A stretch of DNA of 64,000 nt from Anadara kagoshimensis (taxonomy: Eukaryota > Mollusca > Bivalvia > Arcoida > Arcidae): the NCBI GenBank assembly GCA_021292105.1, contig CM037874.1, forward strand, positions 10,336,502 to 10,400,501, in the 5' to 3' direction. A program made the translations under genes and the position numbers. A model generated the notes under the pieces. The model was not told the origin of the DNA. It made no database searches and saw only the letters and a list, made by a program, of their open reading frames with translations. Below, one piece after another: positions 8,581 through 21,407 of the stretch (the stretch's first letter is position 1; every line of letters starts with the position of its first letter).

Positions 8581-11500
8581 GTTTTTTAAATGAACTTTTA
8601 CCACGATAAATGAACAAGTCAAAGCACATCTATATCAGAGTTTGTTTACATTCACAATGTCAAAGTATGATTTAAATTTGATTTCCAAATGTTAAACGTT
8701 TATGTTAGGCACTTCCAATCTCCTTCATGTTTACCGAGAAACCACAACAGGGTGAAAAAACAGGGGAAGTGTAGTCAAAGTTTAAATCAATATTTGCTAA
8801 CTTTTACATCATAATGTTTTATCAGGGTTCTCATTAAAGAGCTGAAAAACTAACAAATCCAGAACTATTTACTTATTTACATACACAGAAAATACTTGAG
8901 AAATAAGGTAAGGAAATCAAACAAATACAAACATTAATATGACCATGATCAAACAAAAACATTAATATGACCATGATCAAGACCAGACAGGTCTTTGGGG
9001 TTTCCATCTATAATTCAAGGGCAACCACTAGAAATTCCTGACAGTCTCTACTTGAAATTATTTATTGTTATTCCGTCACCTCTTGGTGGCAATATAAAGA
9101 ATTAGAATGGGATATATTTCATTACCGGCAGTAATAAAGATAAAGATTTTTGTATTTTACGACAGAATGATCCTTGAAATGCCTTACAGAATTCCTACTC
9201 CAAATTGCATAGTTATTATTTTTATTGATTAAGGAACATTAATGATTAATTTCCCCAGATTTTAAGTCCCTGGTACTTAGTAAGTAAGAAATCCTTCAAA
9301 GCTTTCTCCTGATGTTATTGACCAACGAATGAAGGTTGGATGTGTACTACTTTATTGCACTAAATATACAGAAAACCGACTTCTTCAGAAATGGAATAAT
9401 TTCTTCATTCCTTCAGGAAACTCTTGGCCACCTACTGGACAGACAAATTTGTTCCAATTGAACAAGGGCGATTATTATTATCTTTTTTATTTTTTGTCAT
9501 TTGTGTATTTATACCATTAAAGGAAGCATAAGGAAATTTATAGCTGTATCATATCAGTTATTAAAAGGAGCATGGGGGAGGGGGCGGGGCAATCAAGAAA
9601 ATGATTTTGTAAAAGGATCAATAGGATGAGACCCATCGGGGGAAACAATGTAGTTTTTCTGCTTATATAGTTTTACAAGGCCCATCAGAACATTGCAGCT
9701 CACCTGCAAATGCAGTCTTTTCAATAACTTTAATCAAAAGCACAGAGGTCAACCTCAGATGGTGGCAAAAGGTAATTTAGTCATCTTAGTATATGTATAT
9801 GGGTGTATGTATGGAGGGAGGGGCTGAAAGTATCTCCCTGTCAATACATATTTACTACTGTAGTGAAATAGTGCATTAGTGCATGTATGTGCCTATTCAT
9901 GCACATGTTTACACATGCATTAAACAGCCAGAAAGACTAAGTTCTTGACAATTTTCTACATGACATCCGAGTGTTTCTGAATCTATAAATAAGCTACAAA
10001 TTTTGTCTAATTCTAACTTTGTGATCAGAACTTGTATCCTTAGCAAGTACAAAGAAAGTTCTCTAACATGCAGGGGGTGAAATTACAACAGCCAAACAAA
10101 CAAACCAGAGGGATGAAATTACAACAGCCAATCAGTGAAGTCATTACTTTCCCTACAATATCCCTACATAGAAACCAGATTATTGATATAAAAATTGCGC
10201 CACAGAAATCAATAAAATTCAAAGAAGTAGTCCTTTTCAAATAAAAAAATTTTTGCCATCAGCCAAAATCAGAGAATCGTGCGTCTAATTTGATCAACCC
10301 AAAGAGTACAAGTTTAGGGTCATGTTCACATCCCTTCATACCTGCTGGCAGATTGTATTCAAAATCTAGAACTAATCACACAAAAATCTCCATTTAGGAA
10401 CAAGTTATTTTTATTAGCAATAATGGCATCCTTTTGTGAACAAAATGCTGTAAGTCATTTAATGAAGATAACAATGAAACACCATTCTGTAATTATAATT
10501 TAACAAGCAGATAATGTCAATGACACTACAGGAAACACTATTACAAGGAATGATGGGTAAATCCATTCATGACCATAGAACTCCTCCATGTTCTTTTGTG
10601 TTCAAAATTCAACAACTTGTCACTATAAAGAAACTCGGGAAGAACCCTTTGACTGTTAAGTATGAAGTAAAGCAGATACATCAGCTTTTGGCTTAGGCCT
10701 ACAAGACATGTGATATTCTGGAAGACCTATACATTGTATATCACAGTAAAGCAGAGATGTCAGTTTCGGCTACAAGACATTCTGGAAGGTAGATAAATTA
10801 CAGTGAAGCCAAAACTAATGTTTTGGCCTAAAGAGACACACATTCCTCTGAAGACTGACATTATTAAATATGCATTAAACCGAATCTATCCTTTCAGTCA
10901 AACTCCACAGGAACAGACAAAAGCAGAAGATTAAATGCATCTAATTAATCTAGAAGGTCATCGCTGAAAACACAACTGGAAACGAATTTGCAAGTTCATA
11001 AAAAACTTAGAACAAGAATATTGGAGTTATCTCCCTTTTAAAAGAGTAGAGAAAATATATCTAATGTATTAAAATCCTGTCACCAAGACTACAACAGGGT
11101 CAAAAGGTCATGAGAAAATAACAGTACAATTTTACTCTACTTGAAGCTAGCTTGTACCTACATGTACAGGATGAATGAGGCCTAGATTATATATATATAC
11201 ATATATAGTACATTTAATAACTAGATTTTGTTTGTACTCTAAATAATATCTACCAAATGGTTAAAATACCACTTTGATATTCAGAGTCTTGTCATCCCTT
11301 AAGAGCACACAGCTGTCAAACAATCCTGCAAATAAGTAAAACATACAATAATTTTTTGAAAAGATCAGTCATAATATTTAGAGTTATCTCCCTTTGACTA
11401 TAATGACTACTCTGCTTCTACATTTAGTAAAATCTATCATGGCTACTTTTTTCCTCTAAACACCTTCTCAATAAAATAAGAACTGGTAGGAACTAAATGA

Positions 11501-12204
11501 TGACTTAATGTATATACTTATAAATATATAAGACTATCCACATCAGTAAATAGATACATTTATGATGGAATCATATAAACCTCGACAATATTTGTCTACA
11601 TAAAGCAAACAGCAAATTTTGCCCTGGAGAACTTCGGCAACTCAATAAAGTAATAGTCAAGAAATAACGACAAAAAAATCAATATACGCCACTAATCATG
11701 AAGAAATGGGAATATCTACACAATATACTCATTACAGCCTTACTGGCCAAACGTTTCAATAACTTTCATCTGCATGTCTACATTCCCGCGGGATATGTAA
11801 CATACAAAAAATTAATAACGACAAGGGAATGGTGCTGATATGTCTAATGTAATTTTAACACCGACAAGGTGGCCAAACACATTTGCTATGCCAGAGACGA
11901 TAATGTTTTGTCATCCCTAACCATACATACAGTCCATGTCATCGTTGTCGTCATCATTGTCTAACCAATTTACACTCATAAAATGACAGACAAGCCAACA
12001 ACAACCAACATCTGAATTATATTCCTATATAAATACATTGATTTTAGTACGTAGCTAATCACGTATCTTTGTATCTACTATGGACGTAAACTACTGCTAA
12101 GAACCTCGTCATAACTATCGCTAAGAACCTGGTCATAATTTCAGGTCTGTAATTTCTCAATTACTATTTATTATATAACAAGGTAGCAACAGAGTCATTT
12201 TCTA

Positions 12205-12235
12205 TTTTAATTCTCACCTGAAAGGTGTGAGATTA
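12205..12235 (-). other. Candidate recursive-splice (ratchet) site in the giant intron
   Basis: On the minus strand the sequence reads TCTCACACCTTTCAG directly followed by GTGAGAATT, with the junction between 12218 and 12217. A pyrimidine-rich 3' splice site fused to a donor with no exon between is the known form of recursive splice sites in long introns. The match could be chance in 40 kb. A weaker example, GCATTTGCAG/GTGAGCTG, lies at 9704/9703. Confidence 0.3.
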
Positions 12236-12304
12236 ACATCACAAATAATTTGTCATTATCAATTGTTCTTAATATTAAAGAGGTTGGTGATAATCCCTGA
12301 ATCA

Positions 12305-12780
12305 GTGCTATCATGAGTCCCTTCCATCAGAGCCCAGTGCATAGTGGTATGAAGGGACTTTCCCCACCATAACCCAAAGATAGTAGTGTGACATGACCCC
12401 TCATTGTATTCCTGTGCATGCTTGTGCTATCATGAGTCCCTTCCATTAGAGCCCAGTGCATAGTGGTATGAAGGGACTTTCCCCACCATAACCCAAAGAT
12501 AGTAGTGTGACATGACCCCCCATTGTATTCCTGTACATGCTTGTGCTATCATGAGTCCCTTCCATTAGAGCCCAGTGCACAGTGGTATGAAGGGACTTTC
12601 CCCACCATAACCCAAAGATAGTGGTGTGACATGACCCCTCATTGTATTCCTGTGCATGCTTGTGCTATCATGAGTCCCTTCCATTAGAGCCCAGTGCACA
12701 GTGGTATGAAGGGACTTTCCCCACTATAACCCAAAGATAGTAGTGTGACATGACCCCCCATTGTATTACTGTGCATACTT
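12305..12780. repeat. Tandem array, 119-bp unit, 4 copies
   Basis: GTGCTATCATGAGTCCCTTC starts at 12305, 12424, 12543 and 12662, an exact 119-bp period with few differences between copies. Each unit holds an inverted repeat, AGTCCCTTCCAT against ATGAAGGGACT, separated by about 22 bp, which could form a hairpin. Confidence 0.95.
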
Positions 12781-13094
12781 AACTAGCCATCATCATATTT
12801 GCCTATTCCAGATCGATTACCCAACTTGGTGGTTAAACCAAGATGAAATCAAATGTCTTGTTCATCCTAATATCCTGAAGCTCGCCTTGGGGTTCATACC
12901 AATTACCCTTTATTCATTAGTCAAAGCTAGGCATTTTAACCCCCCTTCCCCATCCCACACCTGACCAAGCACCTGTTTATAAGACATCGCCCAAGACCTG
13001 TAAAAATATGATATATTAAAATGAAAATGGAATAACATCTGTCTGTTTACATTACTTCCATCATAATTATACTCGTTTGTCAAAAAGTGCCAAA

Positions 13095-13475
13095 ACAGCA
13101 TATATTATCTGAAGGATTTCATAATTTTTTCAGTATGACAGGCACTGCATTATTATAAATTAGAAGTAAACAAACCGAAGGACATATCCATTTTTTATGA
13201 TTGGATGGTACTACAGAGACAGTCTAAAAAACTGAAGAATTCCATAATATTTCAATATGACAGGCACTGCATTATTATGAATTAAAAGTAAACAACATCG
13301 GAGGAAATATCAGTGTTTGTTGATGATAAAGATCCAATTGTGCTACATGGTCCAGATATACAGAAACAGCATAAATTATCTGAAAGATTTCATTATTTTT
13401 TTCAATATGACAGGAATTGCATTATTATAAATTGGAAGTAAACAAATAAAAGGAGATATACGTCAGTGTTTGACG
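13095..13475. repeat. Diverged tandem repeat, about 125-147 bp, 3 copies
   Basis: ATTATCTGAAGGATTTCATA, then CAGTATGACAGGCACTGCAT and TATTATAAATTAGAAGTAAA near 13105-13170 recur with changes near 13230-13290 and 13375-13440. Spacing is uneven. Confidence 0.8.
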
Positions 13476-13894
13476 AACGAGATATCTGTGCTTGAAGAAG
13501 GAGATATCAGCCCTATGATGAAACGAGATACAATGTTGCTGCAGCAGTATAACTAGCGACTGAAAGTATGATAGCATAAAATTGTTTAATTGCTTGATCA
13601 AAACAACACTCAATAGAAATAAATACGTTTTTAAAAAAAAATCAATATTACGCCAGCTATCCTGGCAATGTTTGGAGATCAGAATATACGGCAGTTGTAG
13701 TAGTAGTGTGATATCAGAATATAGTGGTTGATTATCTCTATATTTATCTGCAAATAATGAATAACAAATAACACAAAATCAGGAACGATATAAAAAACAA
13801 CCACATTTAGATATGTCATTGATCCAACTCATGCTGTACTCTTACGTATAGCTTACTAATGGTGTTACAAATCAGGTGACCTTGACCCGATTTG

Positions 13895-14045
13895 CTCGAT
13901 TTATTGAATAGTATTTTATGTCTCAGTCAAGAATATTTCACTTATATCAAGATGTCACCAGCTATAGGTGAAGTGGTAGAAATATTGACATTTGTCATTT
14001 AATCGTCATTCTGTGAAATTAGTGTCTTATCCCCTGGTCTTAAAC
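13895..14045 (-). mobile_element. SINE tail fragment
   Basis: TTATGTCTCAGTCAAGAATA, then TTTCACTTATATCAAGATGT and CACCAGCTATAGGTGAAG match the left part of the fuller copy at 20148-20425. A decayed ATTTATTGAAT lies where the ATTGATTGA tail is expected. No tRNA-like head is recognisable, so the copy is truncated. Confidence 0.65.
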
Positions 14046-14654
14046 CTAAGATAAAGAAAATTGCAGCTTTTGGGGACAAAGTATTGGAAACTTGTTTGGG
14101 GGAAAAATCAACAATAATTGAATGATTTATTCCTTTACAAGCCGCTGCTTTGGAAAACAAAACAATTATTTTGCACAGTCATCAAAAAACATGAATACCA
14201 TTGCTGCTTTATCAACAAACTGCCATTTCATTCACAACATAAAACAAAAGAACAGTTGTTTGAAAAAAATCTCCATCTTGACTTTTAATTTAGTTCCATT
14301 ATCTATCTGGCAGATAAAAGATGGCACTACAGTTAGCAATAATCATTTTAACAATCAGACATAAAATATCGTTCTGATTTCTCATTTCCCATGATGCACT
14401 GCAGCTGGCTTCCTTCCAGTGATGAAGTCTTGTTATAACATGTACATGTGTCCCATTACATGGTTTACAAAACTTATCAAACTATGTTTAAAGAAATGAA
14501 CCTCAAGTTGAACTATTGTAAACAAGCAAGATGTTATTTATATTACTGCAAATAACTGATAAAGGCTGCCTCTGATGGCATAACAGCAGCCATGTTTGAA
14601 ATTGCCATGAATGGGAGAGAAAAAAGGAAGAGATTGGTTTTGATGGCAGTTTGA

Positions 14655-14775
14655 TGTTGCCATGGAAAAGAGAGAGAGAGAGATTTTGAAAATTCATTTT
14701 TTCTGAAGTGCAAAATAGAAAGATAAAGAGTAGAAGAGAGAGAGAAAATGACACAGAAAGTAAGAGGGAGAGAGA
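14655..14775. repeat. GA-rich low-complexity cluster
   Basis: Several AGAGAGAGAG tracts are separated by short spacers. ATTTTGAAAATTCATTTTTTC at about 14684 and GGAAATTCATTTTTTCTCTG at about 14800 suggest a roughly 115-bp duplicated unit that includes the GA tract. Confidence 0.6.
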
Positions 14776-17280
14776 TAATACTTTCAACAAACTGAGATAT
14801 GGAAATTCATTTTTTCTCTGATGTGCCAAGAACTGAACTGATGTAAGTTAATATCACTATACGGTAGCTTAACAAACAACACGGAACATTTAACCACAAA
14901 ATTCCTATCAACAAGGGAAGACTAGTATAGTTAGCTTGGTGTGAAAATGTTAATCGTTTTTCCAAAGTACAATAGCTAAAAATATGAATAACCTCAGTAC
15001 TAAGAAAATTCTTAATAATTGATAAGCAAGATATTAAATAGTTCATTTACAATTTTGTACTTAATTCTTTGCACCTTTTAGTTTTTTCACATTATAATGT
15101 TTGAAACATTATTATTACAAATAAGCTCTGAAGCAATATTGCTGCTAAATAAAAGTTGAAAACACAAGAAAAATACTTAGAATTTGACTCCAACATGACA
15201 ACAACCCCCACCCCTAAGACTGTAAGGAGTGACAGATAGAAAAGCTCTTTCTTGATTTAGTGGATGGCGGTGCATGTCTAGTTCTTTAGTTGGTGGAGGG
15301 ATCTGTCTTATTTATTACATTGGAATTTTACTTATTCCTAAATTATATGAAATTTCTGTATTTGTTTATTTTATTTTTTTTCAAAATTCATTATTATTAT
15401 TTTTTTGGTAATATCAAATATCCAAACATTTAACTGATCATTGTTTCCTGAAAACAAAGAGCCTTTATATTTGTGATGTAGGGGAAAATAATTACCAGTT
15501 CATATAAAACATTTTTTCTCTCTCTTTATTAAAACATTTATCTTAAAACACGCATTCCATGTCAAGAGTATTAAATATAACAAGTCAAATTTAGATTTAT
15601 AACTCAAAAAACTAACCAATTACACTTATATATTTTAACATTTAAATCCTAAAAAATATATTGCGAGTCCCATTATATATCACATGTTAAAGCCTTAACA
15701 ACAGTATCAATCATTTAACATTAAACATGTATGGCAGAAAATTCTTGAATCCTTTTCCCCTTCAACAAGATGCCCCAAGCTATTTCTTATTTATCTCCTT
15801 TTTCTTTACAAAAAACAAAAAGTCAAATAATGTATTTAAATTATGTATATTTGACATGTGACAAATTCCATCTGTGAGTTTTTTTCCTTTTCTTCCTGAA
15901 TATAAGTACACTAAAACAACAACAAAAGGAAAGATATATTGTTTTCAGTTATTAAGGTCTTAGGGGTGCTCTTTCGACAATAAATACGGTTTAATGTAAT
16001 AATCTGTACATTTCAGAAAGGGGTTCTCTTTCCTTGATAAATACAGCTTTGTGTAACAATCTGTACCTTTCAGAAAACCTGGAAAACTCTTTCGACCATA
16101 AATACAGCTTTGTGGTGTAATCGGTACGGTACATTTCAGAAAACTTGAATGGGTAACTTCTAAATTACAGAAACAGATGAGCATTGCACATTAATTACAA
16201 GTTCTAATTGCTACCAAATGAACATGATATATTTCATGGCAATTAAGCAGATCTCAAATTAATCACTTCCCTTGGATGTTAGTGTGCATTGGGATAATTG
16301 TATAGTGAAATCACTTGGAAGGAAATCCCAAACTAATGAAACGGCATTCTTTACTTCAAATTTGTTTAGATGGCATCATTTACTGCATTTAACTAATGAA
16401 CTGATTTAATATAAAATTTATTTTGAGGCTTCAAGAATTTATTTTTATTCAAAATTTTGTTAGCTGTTAATTTTCAAAATCTTCAAAACTTTACATTTTC
16501 CTAGTAAAAAATATGCAATTAGGAAAATTGGTTCATTCCATTTTGTTAGCTCTTAAATGTCAAAACATCACATTTTTCTAAAAAAAATTATCTGTTGAAG
16601 AATATCTGTCCAATTGAAAGAGAAAAACCTATTTTTCCAGTCTCATGTGAATGACATTTGATCTAATAAGCCTAAATAGTCATGATGTTTAAGATAAGAG
16701 CATCCTAATAGTTTTAATGTAACCAGACACAACATGGTCGACCATTAAAAACCAAAAATATTAGCCCTCTTAAAAACTCCAATAAAAACACCTAATAAAT
16801 ACGAACATCAATGATCAATTCTCTTTTAACTGAGTTAGAAACTTTCAAAATGACTGGCGCCAAATATATTTTGTTTTATCTTCAGCATTAAGAACAGAGA
16901 TTTGATGCTAGTCAAGATTTTAATCCCAGAAGATGGACCGACTAATGAAAAAACCCCTGTGATTGTTTCTTTTTCTTGATATTTAATGAAGTCAGATAAG
17001 TCAGCGGTGCAAAATACTTAAGTTATGCCATGACACCTGCCTTTCAGCCATAGATGTGGTTTACTACCACTACAAATTACACTGGAAGGATTTAACAGAT
17101 AAAGAAGTCTCGTATATCCTGATACTGACAATTTCTCTTCCCCTCTGGAATTTATCACATCATACATAGTATATACAGGCTTGACTTAAAATTAACCAAA
17201 TATAGTATTGAATACTGAGTGTAGAGTAGTGTATACAACAGAAATTTTGATTTTTTCATGAAAAAAATACACTTCAATGG

Positions 17281-17499
17281 AATGAGATGAGCTGGGTAAA
17301 GTAATGGGTTTTTTGACAACCTAGTCAAAGGTCTTTCATTTATATCTAATAGTTAGTTCAGTAATCATGGAGAAAACCAAAGTATCCAAACTAAACCAAT
17401 GACCTTGCAATCTGCCCAGAGTGAGATTTAAACCAAAGTTGTGAGAGAAGCAGTGATCTGCAAGGATGTGCTTTACGACCACTCAGTTACTGGAGCCCC
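17281..17499 (-). mobile_element. tRNA-derived SINE copy, diverged
   Basis: The left part has GGGTAAAGTAATGGGTTTTT, CAAAGGTCTTTCATTTATAT and the central domain ATGGAGAAAACCAAAGTATC. On the right are the box-B-like GAGATTTAAACCAAAG and a head ending CTTTACGACCACTCAGTTAC. The order is the same as in the copy at 26781. The copy is old, with many substitutions. Confidence 0.7.
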
Positions 17500-18284
17500 A
17501 GAATGAGATGAGAATATATTGAAAGGAATTTTCCCAGTAAAGTAAAGAATGTAAAATGGCATGCATTTCTTGACCAACCTTCCTCAGCCAATATGCCTAT
17601 TTTTCTAAACTTAAATTTACATCCCTTAAGTACAATGTTTGTCTACATGAAGACAAACCCAAACCATAGCTACTTTCTTTTTCACTTGCCAAAATTCCAA
17701 GAACATAATCTTGATGTTTTTTACATATTCAATCATCAGAGCATAGAAAGAAGTAAAGCAAGAAAAGGGGAAAGCTCTCAGGATTTAAAATGAAGAGAAC
17801 ACCATTATGTACTAGATCAAATAACAAAACGGGGAAACAGGAAGAGATGCAAACTCCATGTTTTCATAAACAGAAAAATTATCAGCAACATTAATGACCA
17901 GTAGTTTACATCAATCTATCTGCCCTGCGGCTTTTTCTCAAGCATCTGATGGTTAGAGCTGTTAAAAACCATTACAACTCATTAACAAACAGCTACAGCC
18001 CATCTGTCTTCAAGCACCTGTCCTACCAAATTACCTCACTACAAACAAGAAACTTATCTGACAAATTTCCATCACAGAAAAAAGCCATCATGATGAACCA
18101 TCTTCATCAACATCAAATCACTTTGACTGTAATATATAAAACCTAGTTCAAAGAATATGTAGGGTATTGCGTAGATCAAAAATTTTATTGACTCCTAGAT
18201 ATCTAGTCTTACATAAAATACATTTTATTTACTATAACATTAAATTTTTGGCATATTTTTCTGTTTTTGTTTATTTGATTGTAC

Positions 18285-18640
18285 ATCACTAAATGTAAAT
18301 TACCAACTATCAATACCAGAGAGAGAGAGAGAGATAAGAGAGCGAGTGTGCACACTAAATATGCATTACCAACTATCAATATCAAAGAGCGAGAGAGAAA
18401 GCACACACTAAATATGCATTACCAACTATTAAATAAAAGAGAGAGAGAAAGCAATCACTAAATATTCCTTAACAATTCACTAAATATTCCTTAACAATTA
18501 TCCAAGACAGAGAGAGAGTGAGAGAGAGATAGAGAGAGAGAGAGAGACAGAGAGAGAGAGGGGGGACAGAGAGAGACAGCACACACTAAATAGGCATTAC
18601 CTGCTATCAATATCAAAGAGAGAGAGAGAGAGAGACTCAT
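18285..18640. repeat. Composite minisatellite carrying GA microsatellites
   Basis: The block CACTAAATATGCATTACCAA then CTATCAATATCAAAGAGAGAG recurs about five times (near 18287, 18353, 18406, 18458-18510 and 18580). Each copy ends in its own GA tract of different length. Units are about 50-65 bp before the GA tract, with a further internal duplication of CACTAAATATTCCTTAACAA near 18458-18498. Confidence 0.85.
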
Positions 18641-19122
18641 CAATCACAATGTTGCATGCATGCCAATCCCATCCTTTCTAATCTAAACGACCCTGTGGTG
18701 AACCCCCATTCCAAAACTCTTTTAATAGCTTCTTTATCTTTCTCTTATCACTTTTAAGTTACAGACCATCATCCCCTGCTAACATTGCCAGGCAATACAC
18801 ATCGCCAGTTAAAACATTCAAGCAATACACATCCCTTATTATAAAGTACATATCTTATCATGAAGAGACACCAAGACTTCATGAAGCAGCTGGAAGGTTT
18901 TCACAAAAATATCCAAAGTTAAGTGCTATAAAAATAATTATTTTTAAAGAAGAACTTACTGCCCTCACCCACTTCCAACCATGAAATCTAAGTAAGAGCT
19001 TGTGTAATTTGAAATGTGTCAACTACTAAAGTAAATAATATCATGACAGTCAACAAAGTCTATAATTTGCTGTGCTAAAGTCATGTAATGACTGAATAAA
19101 TTGTAAGGTTCTTAAAAAGTTC

Positions 19123-19190
19123 CAGGAAGAGTAACAACACTCAGAACACCAGTAGTCAGGAAGAGTAACAACACTCAGACCACCAGTAGT
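19123..19190. repeat. Tandem duplication, 34-bp unit, 2 copies
   Basis: CAGGAAGAGTAACAACACTC begins at 19123 and again at 19157, and both copies continue to CACCAGTAGT. They differ by one base. Confidence 0.9.
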
Positions 19191-19304
19191 GAGGAATGTG
19201 GAGAAGAAAGACATAAAGTTCAAATCATTTCAAGAAAATACAACATCATGATAAAGCTAAAGGATATTAAAGGAAATGGAGAGTTTGTACTATTTATTGG
19301 GTTC

Positions 19305-19512
19305 AATAGAGTAAAGAGCGAGCGGGGTAATGGTGTTCTACAATCCGGTTTAAATGGATGTGTTCAGTTCTTTCATGATGAAGGAAATCAGAGTACCACA
19401 GGTCTTCTGCAAGTGAACAGATAAACTTTCTCACAAAAGGATTTGTCCTGAGTGAGATTTTAACCTTGGTAGCAAGAAATGTATGCTTTAGACGTATTGG
19501 CCACATAGCTAG
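19305..19512 (-). mobile_element. tRNA-derived SINE copy, diverged
   Basis: AGCGGGGTAATGGTGTTCTA and the central domain GATGAAGGAAATCAGAGTAC are followed by CAAGTGAACAGATAAACTTT and CTCACAAAAGGATTTGTCC. Then come a box-B-like GAGATTTTAACCTTGG and the head TATGCTTTAGACGTATTGG. A minus-strand open frame of about 100 codons crosses it but does not look like a protein. Confidence 0.7.
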
Positions 19513-20147
19513 CCCCCTTTGCATCCATAGACTACACTCTACTGATGTTCTTATACATTGATACAACTTAACATCACGGATTTCTCCACCAGTGATCATG
19601 CACATTCCGAGCATGTGTTGCCCATACTTATAGCTGCTGACAACAGCATTATGATCTTGACAAAAGGATGCTTAAATACACGCCAGGATTAGACTGTTTG
19701 TCCAAATAACATAAACCATAAATCGTAAAATTACACATTTGACTTCTATCGTAACAGATGTTTTCAAAATCAAATTATGCATTGACAAAACGAATCTCCC
19801 AGGATGATAACAGAAACGAACCTATACTTTACACAAAACAAGAAAATACCAATTGATTTTATTTAAATCAAATAAAGTCAGCTTTTGTTAGGGAACTGCT
19901 TGTTTTGATCTTAACAATCATGGCAGATAGATAATCCAAGCTTGATAATCAGTATTGATTCAACTTCGACATGTTATAGTATCATCTCAATGGTACAATA
20001 CCACGCTTCAAAAGTACAGCCAATGGAGTCGGTAACAAAAACAGATTCCTATCCAGTCTTTTCATGAAGGAATCTTTATATCAGATTTTTTCTGCCCAGT
20101 AAATTTTTCCCTATCATGCTACTTAATAACGAACATAATATACCACA

Positions 20148-20425
20148 TTGATTGATTGCTTGATTGAAATGGGGGTTTTATGTCCCAGTCAAGAATACAA
20201 AATTTCATTTACACCGAGGCATCACCAGCTACAGGTGAAGCAGAAATTTTGACACTAGACTTTAGTCTCTTCCAAGGACCCCATGACTTTCATTTTTAAA
20301 ATGCTAAGTTCTAAGTGAAAGAACAGTCACTACGTATTTTTCAAAACTTAGTCCGACCCAGCCAGATTCAAACCCTGGCATTCCACATTGAGCAAGCAAT
20401 CCACAAACTGATCAACCGTAGTGGT
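20148..20425 (-). mobile_element. tRNA-derived SINE, nearly full length, ATCA-repeat tail
   Basis: On the plus strand it starts with TTGATTGATTGCTTGATTG, the complement of an (ATCA)n-like tail. It continues with TTTTATGTCCCAGTCAAGAA and CACCAGCTACAGGTGAAGC. The right end has a box-B-like CAGATTCAAACCCTGG at about 20363 and a box-A-region end CTGATCAACCGTAGTGG. This copy shows which end is the tail and links the tail-only fragments at 13895, 39460 and 48795 to a tRNA-headed SINE. Confidence 0.75.
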
Positions 20426-21042
20426 CTACTTATATACCAGATATTGAAGAAACCCCAACAACACTTTTCCAGAATTGTGCTACACAGTGACGATATTAAA
20501 TACACTAGATTTTTTTTTCTGATCTCACTTGATGAAGATGTGCTCTTTGTGCAACTGCAGTTGTTGTGCTTCAAAATTAATCAATGACATTTGTTATACA
20601 GCATTGTTTCAATTTAAATATGAACGACGAGAAGCGTTACATTTTTACATATCATTGTGGGATACTATATATTACGTAATGACGTGTCTAACAATTCTCT
20701 AATATTACAGTCCCGTTGTGAAATAAATACCGAAATATTGATTGACATCTAAAACAATCCGAGTAACAGCAAAACAATCGTCTATTTTTTATTCTATCTT
20801 TTCTATAAACAGATCTTTTTGTTCTTACTTAATTGTGTGCAGAAGCTGTTTTTTATTAAACAGTGAAACCGATATTTTTTTAAATGTTTTTTATGGATTC
20901 AATTATTGGTGTTTATCTTTGCTGCAAAATTAACGACCGATAAAAGATAACATGTAATCTAGGAGTCATTAAATTACACTTTGTACAATACATAATTTTT
21001 ATAGGACTTTTTTTATGGAATTCTAGTATACTATGAATATAA

Positions 21043-21407
21043 CGTATAACTGGAAATTTTCCCGATAATCTAATTTTCGCTATGGAAATCAAATTGCGAA
21101 AAATAAAATCGGAAAAATAATGGGGTTTGCATTCGAGAGTATTGGTCAATAACTAGAACGGCCTCCGGTTGTTTGAACTTTTGTGAAAGACTATTCGTAT
21201 TCATCATTTTGTTACATTTAAATTGCAAATTAAATTTTTATAAATTTTATAAATATCCCGATAGGCGATTGTCGAATCGGCAGCCTCATCGGTTATATTA
21301 TAATTACGGCCATTCAATCGCGAAAATTAAAAACACAAAAATTTTTACATAGGTATATTTTCATAAAATCGCGAAAAATTAACACTGCAAAAATTTCCAG
21401 TTATACG
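21043..21407. mobile_element. MITE, about 365 bp, 18-bp perfect terminal inverted repeats
   Basis: CGTATAACTGGAAATTTT at 21043-21060 is exactly complementary to AAAATTTCCAGTTATACG at 21390-21407. Similarity continues inward with the CG-containing motifs ATTTTCGC on the left and GCGAAAAAT on the right, unusual in this CG-poor window. The interior has no recognisable transposase. The target duplication is unclear. Confidence 0.85.
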
